The notes under the pieces are model-generated. The model saw nothing but the letters and a program-made list of their open reading frames with translations. It was not told the DNA's origin and made no database searches. Shown here in pieces: positions 16,461-24,283 of a DNA stretch of 64,000 bases (position 1 is its first letter; each line of letters begins with the position of its first letter). The position numbers and the translations under genes are program-made. The DNA comes from Chloroflexota bacterium (GTDB taxonomy: Bacteria > Chloroflexota > Anaerolineae > Anaerolineales > Villigracilaceae). The DNA is taken from assembly GCA_016213105.1 (NCBI GenBank), contig JACRBN010000018.1, positions 1 to 64,000 of the forward strand. The letters are read 5' to 3'.

Positions 16461-17939
16461 TCACGTACGGGACATGCCGATCACACGCACCACCCGCAGC
16501 AGGTTCTCGCGTTCCACCCGCCACAAGATGCCCAGATAACTGACCGCGCCGCAGGCGACCACCGCGATCAACTGCAACACGGGATTGGTCCCCGCCGTCA
16601 GCAGCATGACCGCCAGGGTAACAGGAACCATGACCAGGGCGCCCAGGAAGGACGGCTTCAACTCCCTGAAAATGTCGAGGATGGACACATCCACGAAACG
16701 GGTGGCGATCCGCAGGCTGACCGTGCGGCGGATGAGAACCGCCGCCAGGTGTCCCCAAGCGATCCCGATCAGGCCGAATTGCGCCCCGATCAACATGGCG
16801 GGAACCAGGATGACCAGGGTGAATATGCTCAGTTTCAACAAAATGTCCGGACGCCCAACCGCCTTGTAGACATCCCCGATATGATAACCGAGGGAATAGA
16901 CCCAGGCATAGACCGCCAGGACGCGCAGCAGGGGGATCACTTCGAGCCATTGATCCCCGAACACCACGCGCACGATGGGTTCGGCCGCGATCACCAGTCC
17001 CAGGCAGATGGGGACGATGATCAACTCGATCAGGCGCACCGAGGTTAAAAATCCGCGCCGCAATTCGCCGATGCGATCCTGGATGGATGAAAAGGCGGGG
17101 AACATCACGCCGCCCATCACCCACAAGTTTCCCACCACCAGCATCTCGGGCAGGCGGTAGGCCAGGGTATACACGCTCAATTGAGCCAGCCCGAAAATGC
17201 GGCCGACGATCAGGTAATCGAGGTTGTCGATGATCACCCCAATGATGTCCCCGCCGATGATCGAGGCGCCGAACTTCATCAGGGAACGGGTGATCTTGCG
17301 GTTGAGCGACAGCCGCGGCCGCCAGGGCAGGATGGCCCAGACCAGGATGACCGAAACGAGCGCGCCCGAAATTTGCCCGAAGACCAGCGCCCAAACGCCG
17401 AACCCGCCAAAGGCCAGGCCAATTGAAACCACAGCCTTGACCACGGTATTGCCCATGTCCGGGATGAATTTGCGGCGGTAATCAAGCTCGCGCATCAGCC
17501 AGATATTGTGAACCGAACCCAGGGCGTTGATGGCAAATGAAACTCCCAACCAGCGCAGCACGGGCACGATCATCGGGTCGTCGAAATAACCGGCAAACAG
17601 CGGCGCAAACGGAATGACGATGGCCGACAGGAAAAAACCCAACAGGATGTTGATCGTAAAAACCGTGTTGGCCGCCTCGTTCACATCCTCCCGCCGCTGG
17701 ATCAGCGCCACGCCGAGGCCCAGATCTTTGATGACGCCCAGATAATTGATGGCCACCACGGCAATCGCCACGAGGCCAAAATCATCCTTGCTGAGCAGGC
17801 GCGCCAAAATGGAGGTGGTAAGCAGGACGCCCAGCTTGCTCAACCCAAAGGTCAGGAAGGTCCAAACAATGCCCCGGCCTGCCTTGCGGGTGATTGCCTC
17901 CCCATCCCCCGCTGTCGAATGGTCTTGTAACTCGCTCAA
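16461..17939 (-). CDS. Lipopolysaccharide/exopolysaccharide flippase (Wzx family)
   Basis: A 492-residue integral membrane protein of the MOP superfamily with about 12-14 hydrophobic segments, for example GIVWTFLTFGLSKLGVLLTT and NTVFTINILLGFFLSAIVI. It resembles the WzxC/RfbX group that flips lipid-linked oligosaccharide across the inner membrane. The start is TTG at 17939, which overlaps the TGA of the upstream ligase/polymerase gene (TTGA) and is preceded by GGGTGG, suggesting coupling. Confidence 0.92.
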   Translation of the reverse strand: MSELQDHSTAGDGEAITRKAGRGIVWTFLTFGLSKLGVLLTTSILARLLSKDDFGLVAIAVVAINYLGVIKDLGLGVALIQRREDVNEAANTVFTINILLGFFLSAIVIPFAPLFAGYFDDPMIVPVLRWLGVSFAINALGSVHNIWLMRELDYRRKFIPDMGNTVVKAVVSIGLAFGGFGVWALVFGQISGALVSVILVWAILPWRPRLSLNRKITRSLMKFGASIIGGDIIGVIIDNLDYLIVGRIFGLAQLSVYTLAYRLPEMLVVGNLWVMGGVMFPAFSSIQDRIGELRRGFLTSVRLIELIIVPICLGLVIAAEPIVRVVFGDQWLEVIPLLRVLAVYAWVYSLGYHIGDVYKAVGRPDILLKLSIFTLVILVPAMLIGAQFGLIGIAWGHLAAVLIRRTVSLRIATRFVDVSILDIFRELKPSFLGALVMVPVTLAVMLLTAGTNPVLQLIAVVACGAVSYLGILWRVERENLLRVVRVIGMSRT

Positions 17940-19381
17940 GCGACCACCCGGTTCGATTTATTGGCCCGGCTGGGATCGTTCATGTCCTCGTGAAGCAGCA
18001 GCACCAGGGTCAACGCCAGGGCCAGCAGGATCCACAAGAATCGGATGTAGGCGCCGTGCAGGAACAGCGCGGCAAACAAATAGCTCAGGAGCGACACCTG
18101 CATGGCGGAAATGTGCGATATCCACTTTTGATGGCTGAGAGAGTTTCTGACATCCGCCTTGATGCGGGCCAGCGCCTGAAAGATGAAGAAGAGCATCCCC
18201 AGGAAAGCCACGCTTCCGATCACGCCCGTTTCCGCCAGGACTTCAATGTACAGGGAGTGCGCCTCACGGGTATCCGTGCGCACCTCCATGCCAATCAATT
18301 GGGTGTAGGTTTGGTAATTGACGGGATAGTTTGCCGCGCCCACTCCCAGAATGGGATGGGTCGCGAACATCACGAGTCCCGTGCGGAGTTCACTGGCCCT
18401 TCCGCGGAAGGAAGCATCCTGGTAGACACCATTCTCGGTGGATGGCGCCAGGATCGAGATGGATTGAAATCTCGCGACATACTGGGCGGGCAGGAAGGGG
18501 AACAGCAGCACGGCAATGGCCACCACCGAAAACGCAAAGATGGGATTGAAACGTGTAAAGAAAAACATGATCAGGAACAACCCAACCAGGACGGCCAGGT
18601 AGGCGCCGCGGCTGTAGGTATTAAGCAATTCCGCCATCAGGATGACGATGCTGACCGCATAGAATAACTTCTTCGCAGGGGTTCCCCGCAGGAAACCAAA
18701 GACGGCAAACGGGACAACCGCCGCCAGCACCTGCCCCCACATATTCGGCTCGTTGATCGGACCCGCCAAACGATTCGATGTGTCGACCCGGGCGAACCCG
18801 AGGAAGGTCTGACCGTAGTCGCCGCTGGCCACCTGGTAGAGGCCCAGCAAACTGAGCGCCGTCGTCGCCAGGACAACGATAAAAATGGCCTGTTTCCAAT
18901 CCTGCAAGCGCCGCAGGGAAAACAGGATGCAGTAAATGATCACGATATCCTTGGCCAGGTCGATCACCCGTTCCAGGGCCAGATCACGGTCGGAGGCCAC
19001 CAGGAAGGAGGCCGCCACCGCCACGAAATAGGCGATCAGGGCAATCTCAACTCGCGCGGTCCTCGGGCGGTTGGACGGGATCCCGCCGATGTAGTAGTTG
19101 CGGATCACAATCGCAACGAAGACCACAACCACCAGCGGTTTGATCACTCCGGGCAGTCCCTGATCGGTGAGTTGGCGGGAAACGTTCGAGAACACTGCCA
19201 GGATCAGGACGTAGGCCCCCAGGCTGGGATTGATGATGATCGCCATGATGACGGCGACACCCATCAGTCCCAACAGGGCAAAAGTGCCGACCGATTCACC
19301 CGGGTCGGCAACGGCCGTTGCGGCCAGCGCGGTCAAAACCAGCGCTAGTAAAACATACGGGTAATCCTTGCGAATAACCAT
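17936..19381 (-). CDS. O-antigen ligase / Wzy-type polymerase
   Basis: A 481-residue polytopic membrane protein with about 11-12 helices and a large extracytoplasmic loop around residues 320-390 carrying the WaaL/Wzy pattern (LRTGLVMFATHPILGVGAANYP, then EAHSLYIEVLAETGVIG). The H-S-x-Y-I/L-E-x-L-A-E-x-G block is the family hallmark. It would polymerise or ligate lipid-linked repeat units outside the inner membrane. The ATG at 19381 follows GAGG; it overlaps the flippase gene by four bases. Confidence 0.92.
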   Translation of the reverse strand: MVIRKDYPYVLLALVLTALAATAVADPGESVGTFALLGLMGVAVIMAIIINPSLGAYVLILAVFSNVSRQLTDQGLPGVIKPLVVVVFVAIVIRNYYIGGIPSNRPRTARVEIALIAYFVAVAASFLVASDRDLALERVIDLAKDIVIIYCILFSLRRLQDWKQAIFIVVLATTALSLLGLYQVASGDYGQTFLGFARVDTSNRLAGPINEPNMWGQVLAAVVPFAVFGFLRGTPAKKLFYAVSIVILMAELLNTYSRGAYLAVLVGLFLIMFFFTRFNPIFAFSVVAIAVLLFPFLPAQYVARFQSISILAPSTENGVYQDASFRGRASELRTGLVMFATHPILGVGAANYPVNYQTYTQLIGMEVRTDTREAHSLYIEVLAETGVIGSVAFLGMLFFIFQALARIKADVRNSLSHQKWISHISAMQVSLLSYLFAALFLHGAYIRFLWILLALALTLVLLLHEDMNDPSRANKSNRVVA

Positions 19382-19438
19382 AAGAACCTCACTATTGATA
19401 AAGATGGTGCGTCAAAAAATGAACACATTCGATCTCAG

Positions 19439-19466
19439 AATTGGAATCGCTGTGTTGATTCCAATT
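19439..19466. other. Intergenic hairpin
   Basis: Perfect 10-bp inverted repeat AATTGGAATC / GATTCCAATT with an eight-base loop, between the lipoprotein stop and the ligase start. No T run follows on either strand, so a classical terminator is unlikely; an mRNA-stability or processing hairpin is possible. Confidence 0.55.
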
Positions 19467-19483
19467 GTACAACACAATGAACG

Positions 19484-20578
19484 TCAGTTGGCCGGAACAT
19501 CCCAATCCAGGACAGCATACCAATCCGTGGGAATGTTCCGCAACATGTCGCTGGACCACACGGCCGGGTCCCAGTTGGCCGAATGACTGCCTTCGCCATA
19601 CGTCTTGGGGTGGCCGCTGTTATCCACGATGAAACCGCCGTAGGTCTGCATGGCTTTCACCCAGGTGATACAACCCAGCATCCCGCCGCAGGCTTCACCG
19701 ATCTCCACATCCGTGACATCGGGCCGAATCACCAGCCGCGCCCCTTCGGGGATGTCGAACTGGGAAGTACCCTCCCCGTCGGTCTTCGTGAACGGGGGGA
19801 TGAAAGCCGGCCATCCGTTGCGGGCGCACACCTCGGGCGTGCACGGATAATCGTAGGCAATCGTGACGGCGTGCCCGATCTCGCCGCGCACCACTTCGCA
19901 GGGACGAACAATGCCAGCCAGGGAGCCGATCCCCGCACCGCGCTGCGCAAATCCCATTGGAGGCACCCCGGAATTCCCGATATGATAGCGGTAGACGCCA
20001 CCGGCTGACCATCCCCCATTGAGGTCCTTGTGCGCTTTTGCCAGGCCCCACTCCTCGCCCGTGTCGATGTTGACAACGACCAATTCCCCGTCGGTGCCGG
20101 GCGCGGGCCGCGCATGGCTGGGAAGGGGCACCCATACCGTTTCGCCGGGCTGTCCCAAGAGCACAGTGTTGCCATCGAACGCGTCGCGAAAACTGCGGTT
20201 GGACCAGAGCGCGACCGGCGCGAGCGGAGTAGCCTCGTCGACAAAATAAATGTTCGGCGCATACTGGGTGGTATCCGAACCGATCCAATCGTCCCGTTTG
20301 AAGAAGGCGGCCATCATTTTGTCGCTCAACGGGTGAATGCGCGCCCTTTGCCAGTCAATGGGCGTGTTCCAGAGCGAGTCTTCCGAATACGGCGCCTCGC
20401 AATGGAGCGGATCAGCCGGTTGCGGCGTGGCAGTTGCGGGAGGGGGGGAAACTTCCGTGCCAGCTTCCTCGGACGCAGCCGTCACCGGAACGATCGGGAC
20501 CTCCGGTAAAAATGGGGCGCAGCCGCCCGCCGACAGAATCACAAGCAGGGGCAAAACGTGTAAAAACAAAGCTCTCAT
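19484..20578 (-). CDS. Predicted lipoprotein, unknown function
   Basis: A 364-residue protein with a lipoprotein signal peptide (LPLLVILSAGGCAPF, lipobox Cys about residue 20) and a Pro/Thr-rich linker. The globular part of about 300 residues contains LWNTPIDW, NIDTGEEWGLAKAHKDL, GEIGHAVTIAYDYPC and GGFIVDNSGHPKTYGEG. I do not recognise a named family; the conserved-looking Asp, His and Trp residues would suit an extracellular carbohydrate-active enzyme or binding protein, but this is inference. Its ATG overlaps the TGA of the GNAT gene (ATGA). Confidence 0.8.
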   Translation of the reverse strand: MRALFLHVLPLLVILSAGGCAPFLPEVPIVPVTAASEEAGTEVSPPPATATPQPADPLHCEAPYSEDSLWNTPIDWQRARIHPLSDKMMAAFFKRDDWIGSDTTQYAPNIYFVDEATPLAPVALWSNRSFRDAFDGNTVLLGQPGETVWVPLPSHARPAPGTDGELVVVNIDTGEEWGLAKAHKDLNGGWSAGGVYRYHIGNSGVPPMGFAQRGAGIGSLAGIVRPCEVVRGEIGHAVTIAYDYPCTPEVCARNGWPAFIPPFTKTDGEGTSQFDIPEGARLVIRPDVTDVEIGEACGGMLGCITWVKAMQTYGGFIVDNSGHPKTYGEGSHSANWDPAVWSSDMLRNIPTDWYAVLDWDVPAN

Positions 20579-21789
20579 ACAAGATCAGGCTTGGACGATG
20601 GCGAAAGACGATCCCTGACCTGCTTGATGCGCTCCAGGAAGGCAGGGTTGTTTTTGAGGCGCTCTTTCAGGCACAGGATGCGCATTTCAGCGGCACACCG
20701 CCACGACCCCTTGATCAGGCGCATCCAATACATGGGCTGGGAATCGGTGGCCAGGCTGGATTTATAACCGGCCTCTCCCGCCATGAAATCGTAGATCTGA
20801 TTGTCGCTGTGGGCATTGTGCAAAATGGCGTAATAGTGAGAGACCAGCCCCGGGCGGTACAAATTTCCAGGCAGGTAGTTCAGTCCGCTTTGATAGAACA
20901 ATACTTTGCGATGGTAGACAAAATTATACAGGTAGCCAATCGTCGCCGCGGGGGTGGATACTTTCAACAGTTGGATTTCGCCGCTTTCGAAACGGGAGGC
21001 GATCAAATTTCTGTGGAATTCGAGCAGGTACGGATTTGCGAACACACCCGGCTTGCCGCGCTTCCGCCATTCCTGCTGGTGCAGGTCGACCAGGATGGCA
21101 AACATATCGAGAGCCTGCGCCACCGTTTGGGCCGCTTCGAGTTGAATCTCGCCATCCTTCTGATATTCCTTGACGGAGCGGCGGATCTGGCTGCGCTTGT
21201 TGGAACTGAGCAGTTGCAGATAATCCATATGGGCGGCGCGAACCTTCTGCAAATCCACGTAAAAGGAGGGGGATTCCTCCTCCAACAGCACGCCCACGTG
21301 CGGGATGTTTTTTCCATCCAGCAAACCGGCTTGTTTCGCAAAAGGGGCCGAAAGCCCTGGCAAGCCGAATTCGTGCCAGCCCCGGCCTCCCAGCATTCCC
21401 AACAGGGACGGCATGTCGAATTGCAGGCCCGGGAGGTGTAGCACCGCGTTGTATTCGATGTACAACTGATCGAAGGAACGGATGCCGGTCGTGTTCAGGG
21501 AAATCGTTCGGGTGGGCAGGATGCCGTATTTCCGACGTCGGCTCGCCCCAAGGAAAAAGGCCAGGGCGGGCTGGTCCTGAATGTAACCGACCACCAGGCG
21601 AACCTCGACCGTCTGTGGCAGGCTGTTCAGCCAATTCGAGATCCAGCCCCAGGATAAAAAGTAGTCGTGCTCGCACCTTTCCAAAAGCGAACGCCAAACC
21701 TGTTCGATCTGGGATGGATCGGTTTTGCGGTCATATTCGACGACACGCAGGTCGCCAACAGACGGCATCTCGGTCATGGGTTCGGTCAT
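20575..21789 (-). CDS. GNAT/FemAB-type acyltransferase of polysaccharide loci (CelD/BioF2-like)
   Basis: A 404-residue protein resembling the CelD/BioF2-like acetyltransferase group: an N-terminal half with HDYFLSWGWISNWLNSL, and a C-terminal GNAT half with KRSQIRRSVKEYQKDG, AATIGYLYNFVYHRKVLFYQSG and a final YDFMAGEAGYKSSLA block. Members are common in cellulose and exopolysaccharide loci and are thought to acylate sugars or aminoacylate precursors. The ATG at 21789 (MTEPMTEM) is chosen over a much longer frame that would run into the upstream gene. It is 17 bp after the upstream membrane-protein gene. Confidence 0.85.
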   Translation of the reverse strand: MTEPMTEMPSVGDLRVVEYDRKTDPSQIEQVWRSLLERCEHDYFLSWGWISNWLNSLPQTVEVRLVVGYIQDQPALAFFLGASRRRKYGILPTRTISLNTTGIRSFDQLYIEYNAVLHLPGLQFDMPSLLGMLGGRGWHEFGLPGLSAPFAKQAGLLDGKNIPHVGVLLEEESPSFYVDLQKVRAAHMDYLQLLSSNKRSQIRRSVKEYQKDGEIQLEAAQTVAQALDMFAILVDLHQQEWRKRGKPGVFANPYLLEFHRNLIASRFESGEIQLLKVSTPAATIGYLYNFVYHRKVLFYQSGLNYLPGNLYRPGLVSHYYAILHNAHSDNQIYDFMAGEAGYKSSLATDSQPMYWMRLIKGSWRCAAEMRILCLKERLKNNPAFLERIKQVRDRLSPSSKPDLV

Positions 21790-21806
21790 CAACACAAACC
21801 GCGCGA

Positions 21807-22520
21807 TCAGGATTCGTTGGAAATTAAATCGAGCACGGCAAACAGCGCCACCAGGGCAAACAGCCATTCGTAATGGCTCTCCTTGACCTCCTGCACGGCC
21901 TGTACGAATGGAACCACCTCGGAGTAATTGTAGACACCCACGTAGACGAGCTTGGCCACCTTGGCCCATAAATAATTGAGCAGGAACAATCCCCCGATGG
22001 GCAGATACACGAAGGGTAGGTATTTTTTGGCAAGAGTCTTGACCAATGGAATCGCCAGGACAGCCAGTGGAAGGATCACCACCACGCCAAACCAGAACAC
22101 GTCGAAAGCTGTTTCGAAATTCAACTCGATGCCGTTGAATTCGAGATTGTGTACGGTGATCTCCCCCTGCGCGTTGAACTGATTCAGGGCTTCGGGCGTG
22201 GCAATGTTGAAAATTCTCTGGCCCCAGCTGATCTCCTCACCCGCGCCAAAGAAGGCAATGAAGGCGAAGCCCAGAAACGCCAGTTGTTTGATCCAGTGCG
22301 TTTTGTCCTTGAGCGGCTGCCTGCGGGAGCGTAAAAAGCCGTAGAAAAACAGGATGGACGTGGCAAACAAACCCAGGGCGCCGATATTTTCGAAGTAATG
22401 ATCCTCTGTGAAGAAGAAATTATCCAGCCGGCCGCCAACCGCCAGGGTCTGGTAGGACAAGACAATGTATATCCCCAGGACAACAAACAGGATGGGACGC
22501 TGAAAAAGTTTTTGCAACAT
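21807..22520 (-). CDS. Polytopic membrane protein with a conserved EEISWGQR motif
   Basis: A 237-residue protein with six or so membrane segments (for example PILFVVLGIYIVLSYQTLAV, LAFLGFAFIAFFGAGEE, FWFGVVVILPLAVLAIPLV). The motif GAGEEISWGQRIF at the end of the third helix carries charged residues in a membrane context. I have seen it recur in uncharacterised membrane proteins near glycan genes, but I know no function. AGGAG precedes the start. Position in the operon between the initiating sugar transferase and the GNAT suggests a role in polymer assembly. Confidence 0.8.
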   Translation of the reverse strand: MLQKLFQRPILFVVLGIYIVLSYQTLAVGGRLDNFFFTEDHYFENIGALGLFATSILFFYGFLRSRRQPLKDKTHWIKQLAFLGFAFIAFFGAGEEISWGQRIFNIATPEALNQFNAQGEITVHNLEFNGIELNFETAFDVFWFGVVVILPLAVLAIPLVKTLAKKYLPFVYLPIGGLFLLNYLWAKVAKLVYVGVYNYSEVVPFVQAVQEVKESHYEWLFALVALFAVLDLISNES

Positions 22521-22599
22521 TTACGAATACTCCTAACGATAATTTTCGCGCCAGGCGAGCTGGCAAACTGCTAAAAATGTGCTGCTTTGGGAGCGCTGG

Positions 22600-23274
22600 T
22601 TACTTCGCGCCCCGCTGCTCGAGAACCGCAGTGAACGTGCGAAACAGGATGACCAGGTCCAGGACCAGGCTTCGCCGCTCGATGTAAACGATGTCCAGCC
22701 GCAACCGGTCATCGAATTCCAGCGATGCGCGCCCGACCACCTGCCATAGCCCGGTGAGACCGGGCAGAACATCCAGGCGTTCCGTGTGCCACAATTGATA
22801 CGTCTCGGGTCCAAAAGAGGTGGGACGCGGCCCGACCAGACTCATATCGCCGATCAGGATGTTGAATAACTGGGGCAGTTCATCGAGGCTGGTCTTGCGT
22901 AAAAATCGCCCAATGCGGGTGATGCGCGGGTCATTTGTGATTTTGAAGTCCGGCCATTGCAGCTCGTTCAGGTGCGCGTATTTCGCCTTGAGTTCCTCGG
23001 CGTTGGGAACCATGGAACGGAACTTATACAGCGAAAAACGGCGCCCTCCCATGCCTGTGCGCTGCTGCACAAAAATAGCCGGCGCGCCCGGAGACGTAAC
23101 CGTGATGATGAGGGCCAACAATCCGATCAGGGGCAGCCAGAAAGGCAGGGCGCCGATCACGATGACCAGATCGAAAATGCGCTTCGCAATGAGGTACCTT
23201 GACCCGGTCAACAGGCGTTTATTGGGATCGTAATACCTGAGCCATCCCAGGTCGATGGATGCGGCGGCTTTCAT
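22600..23274 (-). CDS. Initiating sugar transferase (polyprenyl-phosphate hexose-1-phosphate transferase)
   Basis: A 224-residue protein of the bacterial sugar transferase family (WcaJ/WbaP C-terminal domain size). One membrane segment (about 35-58) is followed by the catalytic core: FRSMVPNAE, GRFLRKTSLDELPQLFNILIGDMSLVGPRP, LPGLTGLWQVVGRA. All hallmark blocks are intact. It would transfer a sugar-1-phosphate to undecaprenyl phosphate, starting repeat-unit synthesis at the inner membrane and implying a Wzx/Wzy pathway with the flippase and ligase downstream. Its ATG overlaps the stop of the GGDEF-like gene. Confidence 0.95.
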   Translation of the reverse strand: MKAAASIDLGWLRYYDPNKRLLTGSRYLIAKRIFDLVIVIGALPFWLPLIGLLALIITVTSPGAPAIFVQQRTGMGGRRFSLYKFRSMVPNAEELKAKYAHLNELQWPDFKITNDPRITRIGRFLRKTSLDELPQLFNILIGDMSLVGPRPTSFGPETYQLWHTERLDVLPGLTGLWQVVGRASLEFDDRLRLDIVYIERRSLVLDLVILFRTFTAVLEQRGAK

Positions 23275-24128
23275 GGGGCGCTTCTCTGGCTAATCGCCGC
23301 CTGCTTTTCGAGATCGGCAGCAGTTGTCTGCATCCTGCCCGAGGCCTTGCGCACCAACTCGTCGAAGGTCAGGGCCTCATCTGGGAAGGAGGATGATCCC
23401 AGGAGCACCCGGGCTTTCATTCTCTCGGTCACGGATTTTTCGATGCGGTCGGCCAGAATCATCGAATTCTGGAAATTGGTCTCGGGACAGAGGATGACGA
23501 ACCTGCCCTTTTCATCGCGGATGATCAGGTCCGTCTCCCGCGCGCATTCGCTGATGATCTGACCGGCCTTGGCCGTTGCAAAACGGGAAAGGATATCCCG
23601 CTCCAGGATCATGGCATCCTTGGACTGCTCCCGTTCGAAATCGGCCAGATGCACGAGCAAAACCGCCAGGGAATGATGATAACGACGGCTTCGCGTCAAC
23701 TCGGCGCTGATGCGGTGCTCGGCGGTGTGAAAATCGAGGGTGCGATTGGGATACGTGTTGGCTGTCAACCCCTCCAGCAAATGGATCACCTGGTTGATGT
23801 GCCGGCCGATGTCAAAAGCCAGCCCGGCCGCGATCTCGATCAATAGGAACTGGATCCCGTGAATTTGCAGGGGAACGTAAGTGGAGGTCCGCCAATACAC
23901 GACCCAGGTCAACCCGTAAATCACCGCCCAGATGACCAGGAAGGCATAGATCGAAAACCGCACGGATGGCCTGACCAGAATCCCGGAGACGACCGCCAGC
24001 GTCACCAGAATAAAGAACGCCGGGCTGAGGTTGATAAGGTTTTCTTCGACATAATCGATCTGTGCGATGCCAAAGATTATCAACACAAATAAAAACAGAA
24101 AAGCAACCGAATTTTTTAAGTCATTCAT
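23271..24128 (-). CDS. Membrane protein with a degenerate GGDEF domain
   Basis: A 285-residue protein: four predicted helices in the first 110 residues (NSVAFLFLFVLIIFGIAQI, AFFILVTLAVVSGILV and two more), then a C-terminal GGDEF-like fold (HRISAELTRSRRYHHSLAVLLVHLADFE, then IISECARETDLIIRDEKGRFVILCPET). The GGDEF position reads EKGRF and the substrate-binding N/D residues are absent, so cyclase activity is unlikely. It is the first gene of the long minus-strand exopolysaccharide block and overlaps the initiating sugar transferase (ATGA), so it may control that step. Confidence 0.82.
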   Translation of the reverse strand: MNDLKNSVAFLFLFVLIIFGIAQIDYVEENLINLSPAFFILVTLAVVSGILVRPSVRFSIYAFLVIWAVIYGLTWVVYWRTSTYVPLQIHGIQFLLIEIAAGLAFDIGRHINQVIHLLEGLTANTYPNRTLDFHTAEHRISAELTRSRRYHHSLAVLLVHLADFEREQSKDAMILERDILSRFATAKAGQIISECARETDLIIRDEKGRFVILCPETNFQNSMILADRIEKSVTERMKARVLLGSSSFPDEALTFDELVRKASGRMQTTAADLEKQAAISQRSAP

Positions 24129-24181
24129 GATAATTTTTTGAGGCCTGTAGCACTTGTTACCAATTTATGAAATGAACGGGC

Positions 24182-24187
24182 ATTATA
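24182..24187 (-). promoter_or_regulatory. Probable -10 box for the exopolysaccharide block
   Basis: On the minus strand this reads TATAAT, preceded immediately by TG, about 55 bp upstream of the start at 24128. No good -35 hexamer is seen at the usual distance, so it is proposed on the -10 alone. Confidence 0.45.
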
Positions 24188-24283
24188 CACGTTCTGCTGG
24201 ATTTGGAGGAATATTGATTTTCACATCCCGCTGCGACCTGACACCTCTGCCGCCAAGGATGGAATATCAATGGAAATCCTGCT

